Assembly: GCA_041776485.1 (NCBI GenBank)
Contig: JBHBQE010000006.1
Span: 131,566 to 195,565 of the forward strand
Direction of reading: 5' to 3'
Source of the DNA: JBHBQE01 sp041776485
GTDB taxonomy: Bacteria; Bacillota; Clostridia; Lachnospirales; Lachnospiraceae
Length of the DNA: 64,000 nucleotides
The stretch's first letter is position 1, and the number at the start of each line of letters is the position of its first letter. Positions 8,190 to 17,143 of the stretch are shown here, piece after piece. The position numbers and the translations under genes are program-made. Below the pieces are notes generated by a model. That model was not told the DNA's origin, ran no database searches, and worked only from the letters and a program-made list of their open reading frames with translations.

Positions 8190-10677
8190 GAGGTTAACGG
8201 TTTATATACTTGGATTTATACTTGGGGTAATTTTTGCTACAGGTTATGTATATGCATATAATACGGAGATTTGGGAAATAGAGATTATTCAGGGAAATTA
8301 TTTTAGGCTGGATAATGTTTTGTACTATAAAAAGGAACTAATATGCAAATTTTTATTAAAGGACAGTGAAAAGAGAGAGGATATAGAAAAGATAAATATA
8401 TATGCAAATGAAAAACTTATTCAAAGCTCAGATAATGCGGGTTTAAAGATGGGCTATGAGTTAAACACAGAAAATATTTTACAGGAAGATATCGTGGATA
8501 TTAAGATAGAAATTACAGATAAGCAAGGGAAAATAAGCAGTGAGAATTATAAGTTTATAAGGGATAATGTTATGCCGGAAATTAAAAATCTTAGAGTGGG
8601 AGATAGTGAGATTGCAGAGGAGCAGGGAGAAATTTGTTTTTATGATGATAAAGTTAATGTATCATTTAATTTTAATGATATGCCAGTGCATAGTGCAAAT
8701 TCCGGTGTAAAGGATGTGATATTTGAGAAATACGGTATGGAGGATGAAAAATTTGAGGAGATCAGTATAGATATAGATGGCGGAGCCGGTGAAATATATT
8801 TAGACAAGGGCTTTAGAGGATACTTTATTATAAGGGCAAGGGATAATCTGTTAAATGAATATAAATTTAAAAGCAAATATATAATAATAGCGGATAAAAA
8901 TAAATCCAGTTCGGTAATATTATTTAACAGGGAAAATGCAGGGAATAACGGGTATGTAAATTGTGATGTAAACATGGGTTTTAGGGTAGAAAATGAATTT
9001 TGCGGTATCAGGTCCATTGCCTATAGAGTATATACCGGAAATGATGGGGGTACCGGCAATGCAGGTACAAGCTATGGCAAAACCTATATTTTAGATAAGA
9101 ATAGAATTGATGATGAATTAAAGATAGAGAAATTAAATAATAATTTAATTAATGCAATTACTGGGAAAGTACCTATACAGGGAAACGGGAATAATATAAG
9201 GGTACTTTTTCAGGTAACGGATAATGCGGGAATTGTAAAGGAAGAGGAAACCTGTATTAATATTGATAAAACTTTGCCGGATTTAAAGGTTATTTATGAC
9301 AAGGAAAGGTCAGAAGACGGATATTACAGGAATAAGCTTGGTATAAGACTTGAAATTAGAGATAATAATTTTGATTCCGGTTTAATAAACATTTTTGGAC
9401 TGCCTAATTTTAGTGAGCCTGTATTATGGATAATGGAGGAGGATTGCTATTCTGCTCAATTGGAGTATGACAGGGAGGGAGAATATGAATTAAGAATATC
9501 CGGTACAGATATGGCTGGAAATAAATTACCAACATATAATGATAAATTTATTATAGATTTAACAAGCCCTGCGATTGAATTTACAGGGGTAGGGGATAAC
9601 TCTGCTAATTCCGGTGCAGTGGAACTGGGAATCAGTATTAAGGATAAATATTTAGATGATAATTTACTTTCTATAGATATTATTAAGGATGGAAAAAGTA
9701 TTAATTTGCCATACACAGAGAATAAAATTAAAACAGGAATTAATTATATTTTTAAGGATATACCAAGGGCGATAAATACAGATGGTGTATATAGTGTTAC
9801 GGCAATTGCAGGAGATAGTGCAGGGAATATAATAAAGAAAATCATTAACTTTTCTGTAAACAGATTTGGAAGTACATATAAGCTTTCACCCGTTGCTGCT
9901 TCCATTAAAGATAAATATGTCAGGGATGTTTCGGATGTTAAAATTACTGAAATTAATGTTGATAAAATAGACAGGCAGGAGATAAATGCCTATATGGTTA
10001 AAAATACAGATACTATAGATTTAACCTTAGATAAGGACTTTTATGTAAAAGAATCAGAGTCTGACTTTAAAAATAGCCTTGATTATACTTTTCCGGCAGG
10101 TCTGTTTAGTGAAGACGGTGTTTATACTCTGGCAATTTATTCCAGGGATAAAGCGGGGAATGTAAATCAAAGTGTGAAGGATGAAAATGCAGGTCAAATA
10201 ACCTTTGGAGTGGATAGTAAGCCACCAACGGTTTATTTTTTAAATATGGAGGATAATGAGGAAATAAATAATGATAAGTATATTGCAGAGGCAGCTGTCA
10301 GGGATAATTTAAAGCTTGACAGGGTGAGTGTATATGATAATGGGAATTTAATTCCCCATACTTTCGAAAATGAAAGGCTGAATTTTGAGCTGGCTAAATC
10401 CGACAATCCAAGAAATATCCTCATTGAGGCTTATGATTTGGCAGGGAACAAGGGTAAGATTGAGGTTAAAAATATTTTAGTTAATGAAAATATTCCCAAT
10501 ATAATAAGTAGAATATCGGGTCGTGTTCCTGTTAAGCTTCCTGAGAATCTGGTAGAAAATTCAAAAGTGAGCGGTGGGGGTATACAAAGGGGAATCCCAC
10601 AGCTGATAGTAATTTTGCCCATGCTTATTCTGTCACTTTTAGCGGGAGTAAAAATATATCAAAGAATCTCAAAGTGA
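8179..10677 (+). CDS. Secreted Ig-repeat surface protein
   Basis: A surface protein of about 832 residues and unknown function. The N-terminal hydrophobic segment LTVYILGFILGVIFATG acts as a signal anchor. Then come roughly six Ig-like beta domains marked by recurrent D-x-AGN strands (such as DNAGI, DMAGNK, DSAGNI, DKAGNV, DLAGNK) and DKT/DLTSP linkers. A C-terminal transmembrane helix (LIVILPMLILSLLAGV) is followed by a short basic tail. ATG 8179 was chosen because AGGAGG lies at 8167-8172; an earlier ATG at 8164 lacks a good ribosome site. It overlaps the kinase gene by 11 bases and is co-transcribed with it, so it may be a ligand-binding or wall-contact partner of the kinase. Confidence 0.88.
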   Translation: MNYRRLTVYILGFILGVIFATGYVYAYNTEIWEIEIIQGNYFRLDNVLYYKKELICKFLLKDSEKREDIEKINIYANEKLIQSSDNAGLKMGYELNTENILQEDIVDIKIEITDKQGKISSENYKFIRDNVMPEIKNLRVGDSEIAEEQGEICFYDDKVNVSFNFNDMPVHSANSGVKDVIFEKYGMEDEKFEEISIDIDGGAGEIYLDKGFRGYFIIRARDNLLNEYKFKSKYIIIADKNKSSSVILFNRENAGNNGYVNCDVNMGFRVENEFCGIRSIAYRVYTGNDGGTGNAGTSYGKTYILDKNRIDDELKIEKLNNNLINAITGKVPIQGNGNNIRVLFQVTDNAGIVKEEETCINIDKTLPDLKVIYDKERSEDGYYRNKLGIRLEIRDNNFDSGLINIFGLPNFSEPVLWIMEEDCYSAQLEYDREGEYELRISGTDMAGNKLPTYNDKFIIDLTSPAIEFTGVGDNSANSGAVELGISIKDKYLDDNLLSIDIIKDGKSINLPYTENKIKTGINYIFKDIPRAINTDGVYSVTAIAGDSAGNIIKKIINFSVNRFGSTYKLSPVAASIKDKYVRDVSDVKITEINVDKIDRQEINAYMVKNTDTIDLTLDKDFYVKESESDFKNSLDYTFPAGLFSEDGVYTLAIYSRDKAGNVNQSVKDENAGQITFGVDSKPPTVYFLNMEDNEEINNDKYIAEAAVRDNLKLDRVSVYDNGNLIPHTFENERLNFELAKSDNPRNILIEAYDLAGNKGKIEVKNILVNENIPNIISRISGRVPVKLPENLVENSKVSGGGIQRGIPQLIVILPMLILSLLAGVKIYQRISK

Positions 10678-10882
10678 TTTTTACATTACGCCAGTTTTCT
10701 TTTTTCAGCATGCAATGCCAAAGGATGTGATAAAATTTTATTATCCGTCATGCCGTTAAATATGATAAAATTTCTTAGGTTGATTATATTTATTTTTTCC
10801 ATAGAGGATTAAATGTGGTTATAACAACATAATACATATTTGTATAATACTATAATTGTATAGTAAGACAAGGAGGATAGAT
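10678..10882. other. 205-bp gap with possible promoter
   Basis: AT-rich. An 11-base direct repeat TGATAAAATTT occurs at 10728-10738 and 10763-10773. Two TATAAT hexamers at 10843-10848 and 10851-10856 may serve the next gene, but neither has a good -35 box. No terminator for the upstream gene is seen. Confidence 0.4.
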
Positions 10883-11101
10883 ATGAATATTACAGGAGAT
10901 ACTAAATTATCAGAGATACTTAAGGAATACCCTTGGCTTAGAGATGAGCTTCCAAGAATGAACGATAAATTTAAGCTGCTAAATACTCCCATGGGGAAAA
11001 TTATGGAAAATAAGGTGACCGTCTCAATGATTAGCAAAAAAGCAGGGATTGAGCAGGATAAAATAATTTTAAAGCTTGATGAAATTATCAGTAAGCATTG
11101 A
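10883..11101 (+). CDS. DUF1858-like small protein
   Basis: A 72-residue soluble protein. The sequence (NITGDTKLSEILKEYP then a PRMNDKF stretch) resembles the DUF1858 domain found alone or fused to hybrid-cluster and iron-sulfur proteins, where it may bind small ligands. There is a strong ribosome site AAGGAGG at 10869-10875. It appears to be transcribed alone, since 101 bases separate it from mscL. The biochemical function of the family is not established. Confidence 0.8.
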   Translation: MNITGDTKLSEILKEYPWLRDELPRMNDKFKLLNTPMGKIMENKVTVSMISKKAGIEQDKIILKLDEIISKH

Positions 11102-11202
11102 ATAATTGGCAGGTACTTATATTATAATTTATAACTTTTGACGATATACTGACGGTCTGTTTAACAGGCAAAAATATAGTATTAGCCATGGGAGGGCATA
11201 AT

Positions 11203-11616
11203 ATGAAGATTTTCAAGGAATTTAAGGAGTTTATAACCCAGGGAAATGTATTAGGGCTTGCAGTAGGTATTATAATAGGCGGAACTTTTAAGGAAATTGT
11301 TAATTCTCTGGTGGATAATATAATCAATCCTTTGCTGGGATTATTTGTAAATGTAGATTTTTCAGATCTTGTGCTTACAGTCGGGGGCACAACCTTTAGG
11401 TATGGCAGCTTTATAATGTCTATTATTAATTTTCTGCTGGTAGCTTTTTCGTTATTTTTTGTTGTAAAGGCAATTAACCATATGCAAAGGGCAGCAATGG
11501 AGATACTCCCAATTCCTGAGGAGGAACCCAAGGAGAAAGAGTGCCCGTACTGTACCAGGAAAATTCCTGTTAATGCAAAACGCTGCCCGGAGTGCACCTC
11601 AGAGTTGGAAGAATAG
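11203..11616 (+). CDS. mscL: Large-conductance mechanosensitive channel MscL
   Basis: Pentameric emergency channel that releases solutes on osmotic downshock. The 137 residues start with MKIFKEFKEF and the conserved GNVLGLAVGIIIGGTF pore helix. A periplasm-side loop, TM2 (SIINFLLVAFSLFFVV) and an acidic cytoplasmic bundle segment follow. The C terminus ends in a rubredoxin-like zinc ribbon (CPYC and CPEC pairs) that the Escherichia coli protein lacks. ATG 11203 was chosen over ATG 11188 because it matches the family N terminus. Confidence 0.95.
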   Translation: MKIFKEFKEFITQGNVLGLAVGIIIGGTFKEIVNSLVDNIINPLLGLFVNVDFSDLVLTVGGTTFRYGSFIMSIINFLLVAFSLFFVVKAINHMQRAAMEILPIPEEEPKEKECPYCTRKIPVNAKRCPECTSELEE

Positions 11617-12008
11617 GGTACTATAAATACACTATAGATTTGGGCGCATATACCGAAAGTTGGCTTTACCTATTTATAACTATTAAAAAATCTTATATCA
11701 GTTTTATAATTTACATAAACTTTGGGATACTCCCGAAACAGCCTCAATCTTTGCAAAGCCAAATAAAGATTAAGTCTTTGCCTGGTTTTATTAATGAAAT
11801 AAGCTTTAATACATCGCAGAAATGTAATTAATGGCAAATTTAATTTTAATGGTAATGATGAGGTGATTATAGAAAATATATTTATTAAAAACAGAAATGA
11901 TATGGGGAATATGAAAAGTAGAGGCAGTAATATTGCATAATTTATCTTGCTGTGTTTTAATAAAAGCTAATTAGCTGGAAAGAGGGATATTCCAAGGGAT
12001 ATATTATA
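11617..12008. other. 392-bp gap without a convincing gene
   Basis: AT-rich. A 79-codon frame (11592-11831) starts inside mscL and has no ribosome site. A 25-codon GTG frame (11863-11940) follows a weak GAGG. No hairpin terminator or clear promoter is visible; AAGAGGGATATTCC just before 12009 may be a weak ribosome site for the next gene. Confidence 0.4.
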
Positions 12009-12920
12009 ATGAAAATCGCATTATTTATTGCTTCAAAAAAGGGCTATGGCAGTCTTAGGAAATTAATTGAAAATAATCATCAAAGCAGTATCGGCTTTGT
12101 ATCTTCCTTTAAGGAAACTAATGTAAAAAAAAGTTATGATGAAGATATTAGTATTCTATGCAGAGAAAACGGAATTGATTATTTCCCATGGCATGATATA
12201 AAAGACAGACTGTTTACCCTGTGTAGGGATAAGGATATAACAGTTGCCTTTGCAATTTCATGGAAATTTTTGATTGATACAGAAATAAATAATATTATCC
12301 CCAATGGCTTGATAGTTTTTCATGATTCTTTATTGCCCAAATACAGGGGATTTGCACCGACTCCTACAGCAATAATTTGTGGGGATAATAAAATCGGTGT
12401 AACAGCGTTAATCGCAGGAGATAAAGCTGATAACGGGGATATTATTCTTCAAAGGGAAATGAAGATAGATAAGAGTGAATATATTAAAGAAATAATTGAC
12501 AGGCAGTCTGAGCTTATGGGTGATATGCTTCTGGAAATAATCTATGATTTAAAAGAGGGAAATATTACATATACACCTCAGGATGAAGCCGAGGTTACCT
12601 ACAGCATATGGAGAAATCCCGAGGACTGCAGAATAGACTGGAATCAGTCGGCGGATGATATATATAATTTTATAAGGGCGGTATCGGATCCATATCCGGG
12701 TGCATTTACCTTTTACAAAGGGGAAAGGATTACAGTAAACAGAGCCTTGGTGCTTGATTATGATATGGAGTTTGCAATCAGAGATACAGGGAAAATATGG
12801 TCCGTAATTGATAACTCACCGGTAGTTATTTGCAAAGAGGGAATGCTTAAAATTACAGAGGCTTTAAGTTCTGAGGGTTTAAAAATTAAATTTGACAGAT
12901 TGAGGGAGAGGCTTGATTAA
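12009..12920 (+). CDS. Formyltransferase-family protein (Fmt-like)
   Basis: 303 residues with an N-terminal formyl-transferase fold (about 1-170) and a C-terminal barrel like that of methionyl-tRNA or sugar-amine N-formyltransferases, which use 10-formyl-tetrahydrofolate. The signature FHDSLLPKYRG contains His105, and DNGDI contains Asp141. The spacing of 36 residues matches His110 and Asp146 of E. coli Fmt. The conserved Asn two residues before the His is Val103 here, so the standard triad is incomplete. No def gene is adjacent, so this is unlikely to be the housekeeping fmt. It may act on a nucleotide-linked amino sugar or another amine, or be inactive. Confidence 0.8.
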   Translation: MKIALFIASKKGYGSLRKLIENNHQSSIGFVSSFKETNVKKSYDEDISILCRENGIDYFPWHDIKDRLFTLCRDKDITVAFAISWKFLIDTEINNIIPNGLIVFHDSLLPKYRGFAPTPTAIICGDNKIGVTALIAGDKADNGDIILQREMKIDKSEYIKEIIDRQSELMGDMLLEIIYDLKEGNITYTPQDEAEVTYSIWRNPEDCRIDWNQSADDIYNFIRAVSDPYPGAFTFYKGERITVNRALVLDYDMEFAIRDTGKIWSVIDNSPVVICKEGMLKITEALSSEGLKIKFDRLRERLD

Positions 12921-12950
12921 TAGGTATTTGTATGAATTCTCGGACAGAAC

Positions 12951-13229
12951 ATGCAAATTCTTTCCAAATATGACAAGTTAGCCTGCAAAAGCAATGGGAT
13001 TTTGCCAAGATATGTCGAATCATCATTTACATTCAACAATACAGATGTGATACCTGCTGTAGGAATAGGTACTTTAGCAGTATATACAGCCGCAGGACTT
13101 GGAATTATTGAGGGAATCTATACTTTTGGACATTATTTTTCAGGGCAGTGGGAAATAAGGTTTGGACTAACATGTCACCAGTACCAGAAAATAAATATCT
13201 ATATAAATTTGTCTGGGCAGTATTATTAG
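12951..13229 (+). CDS. Doubtful 92-codon frame with glycine-rich hydrophobic segment
   Basis: No ribosome site precedes the ATG, and the first and last thirds look like random translation. The middle (about residues 34-64) is a Gly/Ala/Ile/Val-rich segment (VIPAVGIGTLAVYTAAGLG) that could be a membrane helix or the remnant of a bacteriocin-like peptide. It lies between fmt-like and ppdK in a 425-bp gap that otherwise holds only the ppdK promoter. Confidence 0.2.
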   Translation: MQILSKYDKLACKSNGILPRYVESSFTFNNTDVIPAVGIGTLAVYTAAGLGIIEGIYTFGHYFSGQWEIRFGLTCHQYQKINIYINLSGQYY

Positions 13230-13275
13230 CGCATATGGGTTTTGCTTGCTCAGTGACTCGATGGCTATTATTTTC

Positions 13276-13303
13276 TTGCATTTTTTATAGGTAATGGTAA
13301 AAT
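13276..13303 (+). promoter_or_regulatory. Promoter of ppdK
   Basis: TTGCAT at 13276-13281, a 16-base spacer, and TAAAAT at 13298-13303. The start site would be near 13310, with a 36-base leader that ends in the ribosome site AGAGAGGG. Confidence 0.6.
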
Positions 13304-13345
13304 ATTTCTTGGCGAAAATTTTTAAATGAAAGAGAGGGTCAGAGC

Positions 13346-15970
13346 ATGAAAAAATGGGTGTATTTATTCACCGAGGGCAATGCCACCATGAGAGAATTAT
13401 TGGGTGGAAAGGGTGCAAATCTTGCAGAAATGACTAATATTGGGCTCCCGGTTCCCCAAGGATTTACCATTACAACAGAGGCTTGTACACAATATTATGA
13501 GGATGGAAAAGTAATAAACGATGAAATCCGTTCTCAGATAGATGAGCATATTGCAAAGATGGAAGATATCACAGGAAAAAAGTTCGGTGATAAGGAAAAT
13601 CCTCTTTTGGTTTCAGTACGTTCCGGTGCCAGAGCTTCTATGCCCGGTATGATGGATACTATACTTAACTTAGGGTTAAACGAAGAGGTAGTTGAAACGA
13701 TAGCTGTTCAGTCTAACAATCCAAGATGGGCTTGGGATTGCTATCGTCGTTTTATTCAAATGTATTCCGACGTGGTTATGGAAGTCGGAAAGAAATATTT
13801 TGAAGAACTGATTGACAAAATGAAGGATGAAAAGGGCATAAAGCAGGATGTCGATTTAAGTGCAGATGACCTTAAGGCACTATCCGGTCAATTCAAGGCG
13901 GAATACAAGGCTAAGATAGGAAAGGATTTCCCAGACGATCCCAAGGAACAGCTTATGGGAGCCATTATGGCAGTATTTAGAAGCTGGGACAATCCCAGAG
14001 CAAATATTTATCGTAGAGATAATGATATTCCTTATTCCTGGGGAACAGCAGTTAATGTTCAGTCTATGGCATTTGGTAATATGGGTGATGACTGCGGCAC
14101 AGGTGTTGCTTTTACAAGGGATCCGGCAACAGGTGAAAAGGGATTATTCGGCGAGTTTTTAACTAATGCTCAGGGCGAAGATGTGGTGGCAGGTGTTCGT
14201 ACACCTATGCATATCAGTGAAATGGAAGAAAAGTTCCCTGCTGCATTTAAGCAGTTTAACGAAGTTTGTGCGACTCTGGAAAAACATTATCGCGATATGC
14301 AGGATATGGAATTCACCGTTGAGCATGAAAAGCTGTATATGCTTCAGACCCGTAACGGAAAGCGTACAGCTCAGGCGGCTCTTAGGATAGCCTGTGATTT
14401 GGTGGATGAGGGTATGAGGTCTGAGGAAGAGGCTGTAGCAATGATAGATCCAAGAAACCTTGATACTTTGCTTCACCCCCAGTTTGACGTTAAGGCATTA
14501 AAGGAAGCGACCCCTATGGGCAAGGGTCTTGGTGCATCACCGGGAGCTGCCTGCGGTAAGATTGTATTTACTGCTGATGACGCTGCAGCTTGGGCAGAGC
14601 GTGGTGAAAAGGTTGTGCTTGTAAGGCTTGAAACTTCACCTGAAGATATTACAGGCATGAAGGCAAGCCAGGGTATTTTAACCGTTCGCGGAGGTATGAC
14701 AAGCCATGCTGCAGTTGTTGCCCGTGGAATGGGAACCTGCTGTGTATCCGGCTGTGGTGATATTTCCATGGATGAGGAAAACAAGCAGTTTACACTGGGT
14801 AAAAAAACCTTTAAAGAGGGAGATTTCATTTCAATAGACGGTTCCACAGGAAATATTTATGATGGCGCTATTCCTACAGTGGACGCGCAGATTGCCGGAG
14901 AGTTCGGCAGAGTTATGGCTTGGGCAGATAAATTCAGAAAGCTTAAGGTTCGTACTAATGCCGATACACCTTCTGACGCTAAAAAGGCAAGAGAGCTGGG
15001 GGCAGAGGGTATAGGGCTTTGCCGTACTGAGCATATGTTCTTTGAGGAGGACAGAATCGGCGCTTTCCGTGAAATGATTTGTGCCGATACCCTTGAAGAA
15101 AGAGAAAATGCTCTTGCAAAAATTCTTCCCTATCAACAGCAGGATTTTGAGGAGTTGTATGAGGCTTTGGAGGGATATCCGGTAACAATAAGATTTTTAG
15201 ATCCTCCGTTGCATGAGTTTCTTCCCACCGAAAAAGAGGATATTGAAAAGCTTGCAAAGGCTCAGAATAAGAGCGTAGAGGATATAAATAAGATTATTGA
15301 AAGTCTTCATGAGTTTAATCCTATGATGGGACACAGAGGCTGCCGTCTTACAGTTACTTATCCTGAAATTGCGAAAATGCAGACAAGGGCGGTAATCCGT
15401 GCGGCTATAAATATAGCAAAGAAGCATCCCGGCTGGAATAATGAGCCTGAAATTATGATTCCTTTAATTGGTGAGGTTAAGGAGTTTAACTTTGTTAAGA
15501 AAATAGTTGTGGAAACTGCAGATGAGGAGATTGCAAAGGCAAACAGTTCTATTAAGTATAAGGTTGGTACCATGATTGAGATACCAAGGGCTTGCTTAAC
15601 GGCGGATGAAATTGCTAAGGAAGCCGATTTCTTCTGCTTCGGAACCAATGATCTTACCCAGATGACATTCGGCTTCTCAAGAGATGACACCGGAAAATTC
15701 CTAGATTCTTACTATGATACAAAGATTTTTGAAAATGATCCGTTTGCTAAGCTTGACCAGACCGGAGTTGGAAAGCTTATGGAAATGGCTTGTGAATTGG
15801 GCAAGGGTGCAAATGAAAAGCTTCACTATGGAATTTGCGGAGAACATGGCGGTGATCCCTCAAGTGTGGAATTTTGTCATAGCTTAGGTCTTGACTATGT
15901 ATCCTGCTCACCCTTTAGAGTACCCATTGCAAGACTTGCCGCCGCACAGGCAGCTATTAAGGAAAAATAA
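13346..15970 (+). CDS. ppdK: Pyruvate phosphate dikinase
   Basis: Interconverts pyruvate, ATP and phosphate with phosphoenolpyruvate, AMP and pyrophosphate; in clostridia it often replaces or complements pyruvate kinase. The 874 residues are full length. Order: ATP-grasp-like nucleotide domain (LLGGKGANLAEM near the start, SVRSGARASMPGMMDT), swivelling phosphohistidine domain with GGMTSHAAVVARG (His near residue 454), then the PEP/pyruvate barrel with GLCRTEHMF and the C-terminal CGEHGGDPSS loop. It appears monocistronic, with its own promoter and terminator. Confidence 0.98.
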   Translation: MKKWVYLFTEGNATMRELLGGKGANLAEMTNIGLPVPQGFTITTEACTQYYEDGKVINDEIRSQIDEHIAKMEDITGKKFGDKENPLLVSVRSGARASMPGMMDTILNLGLNEEVVETIAVQSNNPRWAWDCYRRFIQMYSDVVMEVGKKYFEELIDKMKDEKGIKQDVDLSADDLKALSGQFKAEYKAKIGKDFPDDPKEQLMGAIMAVFRSWDNPRANIYRRDNDIPYSWGTAVNVQSMAFGNMGDDCGTGVAFTRDPATGEKGLFGEFLTNAQGEDVVAGVRTPMHISEMEEKFPAAFKQFNEVCATLEKHYRDMQDMEFTVEHEKLYMLQTRNGKRTAQAALRIACDLVDEGMRSEEEAVAMIDPRNLDTLLHPQFDVKALKEATPMGKGLGASPGAACGKIVFTADDAAAWAERGEKVVLVRLETSPEDITGMKASQGILTVRGGMTSHAAVVARGMGTCCVSGCGDISMDEENKQFTLGKKTFKEGDFISIDGSTGNIYDGAIPTVDAQIAGEFGRVMAWADKFRKLKVRTNADTPSDAKKARELGAEGIGLCRTEHMFFEEDRIGAFREMICADTLEERENALAKILPYQQQDFEELYEALEGYPVTIRFLDPPLHEFLPTEKEDIEKLAKAQNKSVEDINKIIESLHEFNPMMGHRGCRLTVTYPEIAKMQTRAVIRAAINIAKKHPGWNNEPEIMIPLIGEVKEFNFVKKIVVETADEEIAKANSSIKYKVGTMIEIPRACLTADEIAKEADFFCFGTNDLTQMTFGFSRDDTGKFLDSYYDTKIFENDPFAKLDQTGVGKLMEMACELGKGANEKLHYGICGEHGGDPSSVEFCHSLGLDYVSCSPFRVPIARLAAAQAAIKEK

Positions 15971-15999
15971 TATAGTATTTACTATAATTTATCGAATCT

Positions 16000-16036
16000 A
16001 TCGGCATATCACTGTAATGACGGTATGCCGATTTTT
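16000..16036 (+). terminator. Intrinsic terminator of ppdK
   Basis: A 9-bp stem ATCGGCATA / TATGCCGAT with a 15-base loop, followed by TTTTT. It lies 30 bases after the ppdK stop. Confidence 0.85.
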
Positions 16037-16114
16037 ACGTCCGAAAATATTTTGTATAGGCCGCGGATGTTAACAAGGGCAAGAAGGGTGACTTCTATTA
16101 CGAAGCAAAATCAT

Positions 16115-16993
16115 CTAAGAATCATATATGTTTTGGTGTATATGGTGATATTTTAACCATGCACTGACTGCAGGCAGCCTTTCCTTTTGCTTTTTATATG
16201 CGATATAGTAGTTAACCAAAGGTAGAGAATAATCAGTTATCGGTATTTCATACAGCATGTTATTTAACAATTCATCTTCTATCATTTTTTGAGGGAATAT
16301 TGCGCACCATTCACTTCCCTTAATGATGGGAAGGGTATCATAAGCTAAATCCGATTGCAGCTGAAATTGGAAATTTTTAGGGAAAAGCCAGTTTTTAGTT
16401 GAATTATACAGGAAATTAGAATGAATTATGGGTAGCTCCTTTATATTATCATATGTGATTCCAGAGCATAGCTTTTCGTTATATTTGCCTGTAACTAAAA
16501 TAAGCTTATCAGATAAGATGTGTCGGCATACATATTCAGGATGAATATAATGGTGATGTAAATATGCAATGTCAATAACTGACTGTCTTAGCAGATTCAC
16601 CAGAACACCGGTATGGGCAACCTTAACATTCATGGAAATATCGGCATTTTTCTTTAAAAAATCAGATAAAATGTTTGGCATATAAAGTCTGGAATATGCA
16701 TAGCTTGCACCTATGACAAGATAATGTTTATACTGAGAGGTTCTTCCCATCATATCCATAGCTTTATTTTTAATATTTAAAATTTCCTTTGCGTATTCCA
16801 GAAAGGTTAAGCCGGGTGATGTCAGCTTAACGCCGGAATAACTTCTGATAAACAGAGTTTGATTAGTTTCCTTTTCAAGCTCCTGTATTCTTTTACTTAC
16901 AGTTGATTGGGAAATAAATAACTGACCTGCCGTCTTTGAAAAATTACGGGTTTTTGCCAGACATAAAAATGTTTTTAGCTGTTCTGTATTCAT
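16115..16993 (-). CDS. LysR-family transcriptional regulator
   Basis: 292 residues. An N-terminal winged helix-turn-helix (about 1-60; MNTEQLKTFLCLAKTRNFSK, then QSTVSKRIQELE) is followed by a periplasmic-binding-like effector domain. It is divergent from the ABC importer that begins at 17144, with 150 bp between the start codons, the usual layout for a LysR regulator and its target. The shared region holds an 8-bp inverted repeat and a 13-bp direct repeat. The probable ligand is the imported substrate or a related metabolite. Confidence 0.93.
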   Translation of the reverse strand: MNTEQLKTFLCLAKTRNFSKTAGQLFISQSTVSKRIQELEKETNQTLFIRSYSGVKLTSPGLTFLEYAKEILNIKNKAMDMMGRTSQYKHYLVIGASYAYSRLYMPNILSDFLKKNADISMNVKVAHTGVLVNLLRQSVIDIAYLHHHYIHPEYVCRHILSDKLILVTGKYNEKLCSGITYDNIKELPIIHSNFLYNSTKNWLFPKNFQFQLQSDLAYDTLPIIKGSEWCAIFPQKMIEDELLNNMLYEIPITDYSLPLVNYYIAYKKQKERLPAVSAWLKYHHIHQNIYDS

Positions 16994-17011
16994 TATATAT
17001 CCATATCTTAC

Positions 17012-17055
17012 AATTATTCTATTTTAGAATAAAAACCATTATAATTATTCTATTT
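17012..17055. promoter_or_regulatory. Likely LysR operator between divergent genes
   Basis: A perfect 8-bp inverted repeat TTATTCTA-TTT-TAGAATAA (17014-17032) fits a LysR T-N11-A box. The 13-mer AATTATTCTATTT occurs at 17012-17024 and again at 17043-17055, exactly 31 bp (three helical turns) apart, like a recognition site plus an activation site. A TATAAT at 17064-17069 follows and may be the -10 box of the importer operon. Confidence 0.65.
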
Positions 17056-17143
17056 ACAAATAATATAATTTAATGATAGAGTTGTCAAGGCTGTTAGCAT
17101 TTAATAACCTATAAGATTTATAGAAAGGACATAAGTAAAGGGA

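Noticed and set aside
11592..11831. 79-codon frame after mscL
   Set aside because: Starts inside mscL, has no ribosome site and no recognisable domain pattern.
11863..11940. 25-codon GTG frame with GAGG upstream
   Set aside because: Too short and of low complexity; could be chance in AT-rich DNA.
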